Source: DASVWZ01 sp963715675 (GTDB lineage Bacteria > Acidobacteriota > Terriglobia > Terriglobales > Acidobacteriaceae). Taken from it: a DNA stretch of 64,000 nt. The position numbers and the translations under genes were made by a program. Below are positions 17,962 to 25,088 of the stretch, piece by piece; within the stretch, counting starts at the first letter, position 1; every line of letters begins with the position of its first letter. The stretch spans positions 2,356,001-2,420,000 of the forward strand of contig OY970265.1 in the NCBI GenBank assembly GCA_963715675.1. Reading direction: 5' to 3'. The notes under the pieces are model-generated. The model was not told the origin of the DNA. It saw nothing but the letters and a program-made list of their open reading frames with translations, and did not search any database.

Positions 17962-18488
17962 TTTCACCCCCTGATTCAAGAATAACCGTACTCAGAACAA
18001 CTGAGAGCGCCTCTCAACGAATCATGGGAGAATACATCGCCAATGAAGAGAAGAAAAGCTCTATTATGAAGGGCTCGTTCTCGTTCCGAATGCGTAACAG
18101 CATTTTTCCACAATCAGCCGATAATATCCACAAGTTTTCCAATCGCCGGAACCGGTTCCGACTCTGCACCGTGGCCACCATCAGTCGAAAAGTCCGCAAA
18201 ATTCACCGCGGGAGCCTGCGGAAGAACTTCCGTTTCACGACCGATTCTAGGTAGCGTAGCCCTTCAGTGTTGCCGCGGCTGGATTGCTTTCATCTCCGGT
18301 TTCAGCCGCTGAGGTCGGCACTCTACATCCTCACCAGAGCCGCCCTGGAGCTTTGCTTTGCGTCTCGTCTCTTATGGGACGCGTCTGCCCGTTTCAAGAA
18401 TACCCGGGCTCCTGTATCTGCTTTCATTTTTTCTGTCCCTTGAAAATCGAAGAGGTGCCCGCAGCCGCTAAAATCATCAGGGTATCGT
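17962..18488. other. Intergenic region between XRE regulator and queG
   Basis: About 530 bp without a convincing gene. It contains the divergent promoters and the palindromes at 17991-18015. A 76-codon frame starting near 18024 has no ribosome binding site and an unremarkable composition. Confidence 0.6.
17991..18015. promoter_or_regulatory. Overlapping palindromes upstream of the XRE gene
   Basis: CTCAG-AACAA-CTGAG at 17991-18005 overlaps GAGAG-CGC-CTCTC at 18003-18015. Both are perfect inverted repeats 30-55 bp upstream of the regulator's start, a typical place for an operator. Confidence 0.45.
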
Positions 18489-19556
18489 TTGAACTCTCCG
18501 GGCCAAATCTCGTCTCTAGTCAAGGAAGCGGCGCGGCACGCCGGTTTCGAGCTTGCCGGAATTGCTCCGGTCCGCGACTTCCCCGAACTGCATTACTTTG
18601 AACAATGGATTGCCGCCGGCCACGCCGCGGAGATGAAGTACATGGAAGCCCGCAGCGAAACCGGCGGACTAAAGCGGGCATCCTTGCATTCGGCTGCGCC
18701 CTGGGCGCGCTCGGTGATTGTCTGCGCCATCAACTACAACACTGCGCATCCGTACTCGGTGTACTCCGATGATCCCGATCGCGGGTGGATCTCGCGTTAC
18801 GCCTGGAGCCAGCAGGACTATCACGACGCGGTGATGCGCCGGCTGCGCATCGTTGAAACGAAACTCAGAGAAGCCGCCGCTGCTCCTGGCAGCTGGACCA
18901 CCCGTTGCTTTGTCGATACTGGACCGCTGGTCGAGCGGGTCTACGCCAAATATGCCGGTGTCGGCTGGATCGGCAAGAATACCTGCATTCTCAATCAACA
19001 GCTGGGGTCGTGGCTTTTTCTCGGCGTGATCCTCACCTCTCTGGAACTTCCGCCTGATCTTCCCGCCCCTGACCGCTGCGGTACCTGCACACGCTGCATT
19101 AATGCTTGCCCTACCGATGCGCTCATCGCCCCGTATCAACTCGATTCCAACCAGTGCATCTCGTACCTGACGATTGAAAAGCGCGGCACGATTCCCGACG
19201 AAGCCCGTGCTGGGATCGGCCGCCACGTCTTCGGTTGCGACATCTGTCAGGACGTGTGTCCCTGGAACCGCAAAGCCCCGGCGACCGAAGCTTTGGAATT
19301 CCAGCCGCGACAAGGCCTGGTGAATCCCGCGCTGGAATGGCTGGCCGATATGACCGCGGAAGAGTTCCGCGAGAAGTTCCGCGGCTCACCGATTCGCCGC
19401 GCCAAGCGTTCCGGCCTGCGGCGCAACGCGGTAATCGCCATTGGCAACAGCGGCCAGCGGCGTTTCATTCCGCTGCTCGAGAAACTCACCGCCGATGATG
19501 ACGCCGTTGTCTCTGAAAACGCCCGCTGGGCCTTGCGGAAGCTTCTGTCATCGTAG
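18489..19556 (+). CDS. queG: Epoxyqueuosine reductase
   Basis: 355 aa, TTG start with AGGG about 8 nt upstream. It reduces epoxyqueuosine to queuosine in tRNA with a cobalamin cofactor and two 4Fe-4S clusters. Cluster motifs are plain: CGTCTRCINACPTDAL and CDICQDVCPWNRKAP. The cobalamin-domain signatures RYAWSQQDYHD and DTGPLVERVYAKYAGVGWIG are also present. The C-terminal HEAT-like tail (RNAVIAIGNSG...ALRKLL) is normal for the family. It precedes a TPR protein by 26 bp. Confidence 0.95.
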   Translation: MNSPGQISSLVKEAARHAGFELAGIAPVRDFPELHYFEQWIAAGHAAEMKYMEARSETGGLKRASLHSAAPWARSVIVCAINYNTAHPYSVYSDDPDRGWISRYAWSQQDYHDAVMRRLRIVETKLREAAAAPGSWTTRCFVDTGPLVERVYAKYAGVGWIGKNTCILNQQLGSWLFLGVILTSLELPPDLPAPDRCGTCTRCINACPTDALIAPYQLDSNQCISYLTIEKRGTIPDEARAGIGRHVFGCDICQDVCPWNRKAPATEALEFQPRQGLVNPALEWLADMTAEEFREKFRGSPIRRAKRSGLRRNAVIAIGNSGQRRFIPLLEKLTADDDAVVSENARWALRKLLSS

Positions 19557-19582
19557 CGTGATAGCATTTTTCTGGGACTCTT

Positions 19583-21580
19583 ATGCTTCCCGCTCGCGCT
19601 TCATTCCGCCGGCTCCTTCTGTCGCTATGCTCTGCGTGGCTGCTTGTCCTTTCTTCTGCGGCTCACGCTGCCGAGCCGCGCTGGATCCGCCTCAACTCTA
19701 GCCACTTCTCCGTGGTCACGAATGGCAGCCTGAAACAGGGACAGGAAGTCATCGCTCGCTTCGAGCAAATGCGGTCCGCCTTCGGCCAGTTGCTGACGCG
19801 GTCCCGCGTGAACCTGCCAGTACCGATGGAGATCATCGCTCTCGCCAGCGAAGAGGATTACTCCGCCGTGGTTCCCGGGCGGCAAAGTCCATTGCTCTCC
19901 GACGCCTTTTTCGTTCCTGGTGAGGACCGCTGCTATTTCGTCCTGAATCTCTCCCGGAACGAGAGCTGGCGCGCCGTTTCCTATGACTTCGCCACAGTGC
20001 TCCTGAATTACAACTATCCCCCGGCGCAGCCCTGGTTCGACGAGGGATTTGCCCAATATTTTTCCAGCTTGCGCCTGGGACGAACGGTCCAGATTGGCGG
20101 CGAACCTGAATCCATGGCAGACCGATCCAGCCCTTTCCTCCCGCTGCTGAGCTCCCAACCCTGGATCCCGGTGCCACAACTTTTTGCCGCACCGCCACAA
20201 GCCCACGGAAATGCGCCAACCTCACAGGATGCTCTGTTCGCCGCTCAGTCCTGGTTGGTTACGCATCTCCTGATCAACCAGAACAAGCTGGAACAGACCG
20301 GCAATTATCTTGATCTGGTACAGAACCAGAAACTCCCCGCCGAACAAGCCCTCCAGCAAGCCTATGCGATGAGCGCGACCCAATTCGACCAGGCGGTGAA
20401 GAGCTACTGGCAGTCGCTCATACTGCGGCTCCAGGCGCCCAACCCGCCGGGTAAGAACGAACCGGCCCCACAACCGGCGGGACAGGCGCCCACGGTAGCT
20501 TCCGACGACGAAATCGGCTCCAGCCCGCAAGAGCTCCCAGAAGCTGTGGGGCAGGCTCTGGTCGCCGAGATGGCCATCCGACTTCCCGAACACCGCAATC
20601 ACGCGATCGATCAACTGCACTCGCTGGCGAACCAGCCCAAACTGGACAACGCAGTGGCGCACCGGGCACTGGCTTTCGCATCTCTTCAGCAGAATCAGTT
20701 CATTGAAGCGGCGGACGAATTTTCCAGGGCGGCGGCGATGGATGCCCGGGATCCCTGGCTTCACTTCTATGCGGCTCTGATCAAGTATCACCAGGGGCAG
20801 GCCAGCGGACACGAAATCGAGGGCCTCGCCAACATGATGCAGGATCTGCATGCGGTACTGGACTGGTACCCGGAGTTTGCCGAAGGGTACAACATGCTCG
20901 GTCTGGCACGGGCGGAAGGTGGCGGCATCAATTCCGCCATGCAGACCATGCGCACCGCCATGCAACTCAGCCCGCGCAACCAGCAGTATCAGTTCAACAT
21001 GGCCAAGATCTACATCGCGGCCAGGAAATTTGACGCCGCCAATGCCATGCTGATACGGCTAACCACCAGTTCCGATCCTAAGATTTCGCAACTGGCGCGC
21101 CAACAGCTTTCCGATCTGCCCGCCCTGGAAAAGTACGGCGTAGCGCCGCAGCCCGGCGCTGCGGCGCCGGTGACTTCGCCGTCAAGCTCGTCTTCCAAGC
21201 CGGTCCCTTCCTGGGCCGGCTCCGCGCCGCTGCCAAGGGATTCGGCAACGCAGGCATCCACTCATCCCGTCGAAGCGGCTCCCGCCAGTCCGCCCAGCGA
21301 CGACGATTCCGGTCTGCCGCCGCAGCCTCAAATTGACAAGCGCCCGCTGCTGTACCTGAAAGGCCGGCTAATTTCCGTGGATTGTTCTCACGCGCCCATG
21401 GCGATCCTGACCTTGTCCGCAGGCACGAAACGAATGAACCTGCGAACTGAGGACTACAAGTCCCTCACCCTGATTGGCGTGGACGAGTTCTCCTGCGGTT
21501 GGGCCAATCGGGTTGCCTCCGCCAACTACCGCGCCGGCGGCATGTCCGACGGCGACCTGGTTTCGCTGGAACTGTATTAA
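19583..21580 (+). CDS. Secreted TPR protein with degenerate peptidase MA-like domain
   Basis: 665 aa with a signal peptide (cleavage near AHAA, residue 30). Residues 30-280 resemble the peptidase MA/DUF1570 domain of acidobacterial TPR proteins, which normally carry HExxH followed by WLNEG. Here the HExxH position reads YDFAT (residues 134-138), while the later WFDEGFAQYFSS is kept with Glu154. The zinc site is therefore lost and the domain is probably non-catalytic. TPR units follow (about 350-520), then a Pro/Ser linker and a C-terminal domain (GRLISVDCSHAPMAILTLSA). Likely a periplasmic scaffold. Confidence 0.75.
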   Translation: MLPARASFRRLLLSLCSAWLLVLSSAAHAAEPRWIRLNSSHFSVVTNGSLKQGQEVIARFEQMRSAFGQLLTRSRVNLPVPMEIIALASEEDYSAVVPGRQSPLLSDAFFVPGEDRCYFVLNLSRNESWRAVSYDFATVLLNYNYPPAQPWFDEGFAQYFSSLRLGRTVQIGGEPESMADRSSPFLPLLSSQPWIPVPQLFAAPPQAHGNAPTSQDALFAAQSWLVTHLLINQNKLEQTGNYLDLVQNQKLPAEQALQQAYAMSATQFDQAVKSYWQSLILRLQAPNPPGKNEPAPQPAGQAPTVASDDEIGSSPQELPEAVGQALVAEMAIRLPEHRNHAIDQLHSLANQPKLDNAVAHRALAFASLQQNQFIEAADEFSRAAAMDARDPWLHFYAALIKYHQGQASGHEIEGLANMMQDLHAVLDWYPEFAEGYNMLGLARAEGGGINSAMQTMRTAMQLSPRNQQYQFNMAKIYIAARKFDAANAMLIRLTTSSDPKISQLARQQLSDLPALEKYGVAPQPGAAAPVTSPSSSSSKPVPSWAGSAPLPRDSATQASTHPVEAAPASPPSDDDSGLPPQPQIDKRPLLYLKGRLISVDCSHAPMAILTLSAGTKRMNLRTEDYKSLTLIGVDEFSCGWANRVASANYRAGGMSDGDLVSLELY

Positions 21581-21640
21581 GAGAAAATCTGATCAAATGT
21601 GGCGCGGGCGCCCTCGCCCGCGTTTAGCACGCGAGCCAGT

Positions 21641-21937
21641 TCACCCTCCCGCAATCGCTCCGAGGACAATGAACGGCTCCGCGCCAGACGCAACCGCCTC
21701 CGGTAGCAGAGCGTCCGGCGGTTCGTGGGACAGATCCTGCTCGCAGGCAAAGAAACGCAAGAATGCCCGGCGCTGCAGCGTGCCGTGATCGCGGATGGTG
21801 CCGCGCAGCATCGGGTAGCGGGCCTCGAGCGCGTCAAGAACCGAGCGCTGCGTGATTGGGCCCTCGATTTCGAGTTCCACGTCGCCGGCAACGCCCGCCA
21901 GCGTTCGCAAATGTGGCGGAAGGATGAGTCGGATCAT
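21641..21937 (-). CDS. MoaD/ThiS-family ubiquitin-like protein
   Basis: 98 aa from the ATG at 21937. It starts MIRLILPPHLRTLAG and contains TQRSVLDALEARYPMLRGTI, the beta-grasp pattern of MoaD/ThiS sulfur carriers. The C-terminus ends in Gly-Gly, the residue pair that is adenylated and thiocarboxylated in this family. No moaE, moeB or thiG lies nearby; this subgroup is often found beside BNR-repeat proteins such as the one at 22590. The actual pathway is unknown. Confidence 0.75.
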   Translation of the reverse strand: MIRLILPPHLRTLAGVAGDVELEIEGPITQRSVLDALEARYPMLRGTIRDHGTLQRRAFLRFFACEQDLSHEPPDALLPEAVASGAEPFIVLGAIAGG

Positions 21938-21962
21938 GTTGGCCTGATCGTGTCCGTGTGAG

Positions 21963-22098
21963 TCACACCGCCGGCAGTTCCTGCACAATAGAATTGCAGT
22001 TGTCTCCCGCTATCCGCCGGGGCATACAGCTGCTTGCGATCGTGCCGAAATACACTCCGCTCTCATCCGAGGAGTCCGGCCATCGCGTTGCACCACAT
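21963..22098 (-). pseudogene. Relic of a BNR-repeat gene 3' end
   Basis: Read on the minus strand, this stretch gives AMAG, then after a stop and frame shift GVYFGT...AGDNCNSIVQELPAV. The intact BNR gene upstream ends DAMAVDTLDKCGVYFGT...AGDSWNPIVRDLPAV. The match is to the last 50 residues only. It lies between the VOC and MoaD genes, which suggests that the BNR and MoaD genes were once adjacent and the VOC gene came in between with a partial duplication. Confidence 0.6.
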
Positions 22099-22572
22099 TC
22101 ACGCAGCAGTCTCTCCGGCGTAAGCCTTCTTTAAGTCTTCGATGACGATTTTGTCCATCTTGAGCATGGCCTGCATCACTGCCTTCGACTTTTCAGGATC
22201 CGGGTCGCTCATTAGCTGCAGCAGGGCTTTCGGGATGATCTGCCACCACAGGCCAAACTTGTCCTTCAGCCAGCCACACCTGCCTTTCTCTCCGGCGGCG
22301 GAAAGCTTCTCCCATAATTCATCGACTTCTTCCTGGGTCTCGCAGTTCACAAAAAGCGATATGGCTTCTGTGAACTTGAACCGCGGGCCTCCATTCAAGC
22401 CCATGAATTGCTGGCCTTCCAACTCGAACGTGACCGACAGTACCTTCCCGTTTGCTCGGTGCAGGCTGAGAACCCTTGCGTTCTTGAAAATCGAGACGTA
22501 GTACTGCATTGCCTCTTCGGCCTGATCGTCGAACCACAGGAACGGCGTGATTTTTGCCATGGCCATGGGCAT
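22099..22572 (-). CDS. VOC-family protein (PhnB-like)
   Basis: 157 aa. GGAG lies 7 nt before the ATG at 22572; an in-frame ATG at 22560 gives the more typical MAKITPFLWFDDQAEEAMQY. The fold is a vicinal oxygen chelate dimer of the PhnB/3-demethylubiquinone methyltransferase-like type, with KFTEAISLFVNCETQEEVDE, then GWLKDKFGLWWQIIPKAL. The substrate cannot be assigned from sequence. It sits 17 bp downstream of the BNR gene on the same strand. Confidence 0.85.
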   Translation of the reverse strand: MPMAMAKITPFLWFDDQAEEAMQYYVSIFKNARVLSLHRANGKVLSVTFELEGQQFMGLNGGPRFKFTEAISLFVNCETQEEVDELWEKLSAAGEKGRCGWLKDKFGLWWQIIPKALLQLMSDPDPEKSKAVMQAMLKMDKIVIEDLKKAYAGETAA

Positions 22573-22589
22573 CGTTGGCTCCTCTTGGG

Positions 22590-23771
22590 CTATCCCAGTG
22601 TCTGAACCTCCACCGACAGCACAGCCGGCAAATCCCGCACAATCGGATTCCAGCTATCCCCCGCATCCGCCGATGCGTAAACCTGCCCGCCGGTCGTCCC
22701 GAAATAGACCCCGCACTTGTCGAGCGTGTCGACGGCCATCGCATCGCGCAGCACGTTCACATAGCAATTGCTCTGCGGCAAACCTTTGGTGAGCGCTTCC
22801 CACTCGTTTCCACCGGTGCGGCTACGGAACACACGCAGCTTGCCATCGGGCGGAAAGTGCTCTCCGTCGCTCTTGATGGGAACAACGAAGATCGTCTCCG
22901 GTTCGTGCGCGTGCACGTCGATCACGAAGCCGAAATCCGTCGGCAAGTTTCCGCTGATTTCTGTCCAGGAATCGCCGGCGTTGTCGCTGCGCATGACGTC
23001 CCAATGCTTCTGCATGAACAGCACACCCGGCCGCGACGGATGCATCGCGACGTGGTGAACACAGTGGCCGATCTCGGCATTCGGGTCAGGGATATATTGC
23101 GACTTCAGTCCGCGATTGATCGGCTTCCACGATTTGCCGCCGTCGTCCGTGCGGAACGCACCCGCCGCCGAGATGGCGATCCACATCCGCTGGGGATTGC
23201 TGGGATCGAGAATGATGGTGTGCAGGCACATGCCGCCCGCGCCCGGCTGCCACTTGGGGCCGGTGCCATGGCCACGCAGTCCGGGGAGTTCCTTCCAGTT
23301 CTCTCCGCCGTCCGTCGAACGGAAAATGGCGGCGTCTTCGACCCCGGCGTACACCGTATCCGGATCGGTCAGCGCCGGCTCCACATGCCACACTCGCTTG
23401 AACTCCCACGGATGCTGCGTCCCGTCGTAAAACTGGTGGGTGGTGAGTGCTTTGCCGGTTTCCGCCGACGTGTCGTACACGAACTTATTGCTGACGGCCT
23501 TCGGGGGACCTGCAACCACCGGTTCTCCGGGCGGTGTCCCCGGCTGATGCCATGTCTTGCCGCCATCGTCGGAGCGCTGAATGATCTGCCCAAACCAGCC
23601 GCTCGTCTGCGAGACGTAAATGCGATTCGGATCGGCGGGCGAACCCTTCAGGTGATACATCTCCCAACCTGCAAAGTGCGGCCCGCTGACATCCCATTGA
23701 TCGCGCTTGCCGTCCGCGGTCAGGACGAACGCGCCCTTGCGCGTACCCACCAGAACCCTTACCTTGCCCAT
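22590..23771 (-). CDS. BNR/Asp-box repeat protein (sialidase-like propeller)
   Basis: 393 aa, no signal peptide. Several Asp-box motifs are visible: SDDGGKTWHQ, STDGGENWKEL, RTDDGGKSWKPI, SDNAGDSWTEI and SADAGDSWNPI, spaced as in a beta-propeller. The N-terminus MGKVRVLVGTRKGAFVL is typical of a cytoplasmic subgroup often annotated as exo-alpha-sialidase or glycosyl hydrolase, but sialidase active-site residues are not evident, so the enzyme name should not be used. It leads a cluster with VOC and MoaD-like genes. Confidence 0.8.
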   Translation of the reverse strand: MGKVRVLVGTRKGAFVLTADGKRDQWDVSGPHFAGWEMYHLKGSPADPNRIYVSQTSGWFGQIIQRSDDGGKTWHQPGTPPGEPVVAGPPKAVSNKFVYDTSAETGKALTTHQFYDGTQHPWEFKRVWHVEPALTDPDTVYAGVEDAAIFRSTDGGENWKELPGLRGHGTGPKWQPGAGGMCLHTIILDPSNPQRMWIAISAAGAFRTDDGGKSWKPINRGLKSQYIPDPNAEIGHCVHHVAMHPSRPGVLFMQKHWDVMRSDNAGDSWTEISGNLPTDFGFVIDVHAHEPETIFVVPIKSDGEHFPPDGKLRVFRSRTGGNEWEALTKGLPQSNCYVNVLRDAMAVDTLDKCGVYFGTTGGQVYASADAGDSWNPIVRDLPAVLSVEVQTLG

Positions 23772-24135
23772 GACTCACCCCTTTCTGAGTTCCCGCCTGC
23801 ACCCGTTAGACGATGAATCCGCCCGTTCGACAACGCCGCATCCCTTGCAGGCCAATCGACGGCGCAGCGGGATCGGCGCACCCATCGCCGTTCATCACGA
23901 AAAATCGCTGGCGGATCAGATATGCCCCTGAGGGCGATTTCGAATTACCATACCTAAACGGAGTGAAGCAGATCAACGGAAAACGGACTCAGACTGCAGT
24001 ACCCGGTTGAAATTCAATACCTGGTCGCAGTCCCGCCCTGCCGCGGCAATTGCGGTAATTAGGGTTTCGTGCCGTATTAGCGGCATCGCGCAAAGAATCC
24101 GTAAAAACGCGCTAAATCAATTGAAATAAAAGCAG
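23772..24135. other. Intergenic region, no gene seen
   Basis: About 360 bp between the BNR gene start and the dps terminator. No frame with a ribosome binding site and no strong repeat. It must hold the promoter of the BNR-VOC-MoaD unit. Confidence 0.5.
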
Positions 24136-24169
24136 ATCGAACAAAACAGGGCCGGCAATCGCCGGCCCT
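24136..24169 (-). terminator. Rho-independent terminator of dps
   Basis: On the minus strand AGGGCCGGC-GATT-GCCGGCCCT is a perfect 9-bp stem with a 4-nt loop (24148-24169), followed by TTTTGTT. It starts 25 bp after the dps stop codon. Confidence 0.8.
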
Positions 24170-24194
24170 GCCGCCATTCCGGCCCTCCCAACTC

Positions 24195-24812
24195 CTAGTC
24201 GGCTGCCGCTGAAGATTCTCGCGCTTCCACCAGTGGCATGTTCACCAAGTGCTCGCTGATGAACCAGGATTGCAGTTCGTTGGTCCGCAATACATCGCTC
24301 ACCGCCAGATCGTTGGTGCCGTCATCTCCCAGTGCATCCGCAAGCTTTGCCAGTTCGCGGCACTGCCGGATGATGATCAGATGCGCATCCAGCAGCCGTG
24401 ACAGCTGCACCGGAACCTCTTCCCTGCCCCTCGGCGGCCGCTCGATCTGCGTTGTTTCCGCAACATCGTGCGCCATGGCAAGCGCCAAGCCGCCCAGCAA
24501 TTGGACCCGCTCGGCGATGGTGTCCACAATCTCTCCCTGCTCGCCAAAGTGCTTGTCGAAGAGCAGGTGTAGTTGATAAAAGGTCGGTCCAGCCACCTGC
24601 CAATGGTGTTTTTTGTACATGTCACGAAGCGTCATCGTGTCCGCCAGCAACTGGTTGAGGCGTTCCGTTATTTCCAGGCGGACTGGTTCTTCCAGCTCAA
24701 GCGGCAACGCGTGGGTCACAGTTCCATATTCTTGAATCTCCGCAGCCCGCTGGTGGATACGAGGCTGCGCATTCAACTTCGAAGGAATCCCGGATGCAGT
24801 CTTTTTTGCCAT
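24195..24812 (-). CDS. dps: Dps-family DNA protection ferritin
   Basis: 205 aa from the ATG at 24812, with GGAG 7 nt upstream; the frame stays open far upstream but without protein character. The ferroxidase site is formed between subunits by KKHHWQVAGPTFYQLHLLFD (His, His) and FDKHFGEQGEIVDTIAERV (Asp, Glu), all present. The protein oxidises and stores iron, binds DNA and protects against peroxide. A basic, flexible N-terminus (AKKTASGIPSKLNAQPRIHQ) may bind DNA. It has its own terminator and is divergent from aceE. Confidence 0.93.
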   Translation of the reverse strand: MAKKTASGIPSKLNAQPRIHQRAAEIQEYGTVTHALPLELEEPVRLEITERLNQLLADTMTLRDMYKKHHWQVAGPTFYQLHLLFDKHFGEQGEIVDTIAERVQLLGGLALAMAHDVAETTQIERPPRGREEVPVQLSRLLDAHLIIIRQCRELAKLADALGDDGTNDLAVSDVLRTNELQSWFISEHLVNMPLVEARESSAAAD

Positions 24813-25088
24813 TGCCTTTCTCCTGTTCGACTCTGGTTTTCTGATCGGTACTGTATAGCTCCATTGCGACTTCGCCGTCGAGATCGAAATCTGGCAATCC
24901 CGATCCAAGCGGGGTACACCCTCACTAGTGTCACTATGGATGATCGGGAATACAAAAGGGATTCCCCCAATTTCCCGCGGCCCAACCCCTACCGCTCCAC
25001 CATTGCAATTGCGGATTCCCTTCCAGCAGAATTCTTTCTGATTGTCTATGATGGATAGACCCCCACCAGAGGATGGAGAACCACCAAC

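Noticed and set aside
18024..18254. 76-codon frame in the XRE-queG gap
   Set aside because: No ribosome binding site, no domain and unusual Ser/Arg composition.
22554..23816. 420-codon frame antisense to the BNR gene
   Set aside because: The opposite strand holds five Asp-box motifs in frame; this frame has none and is Arg/His-rich.
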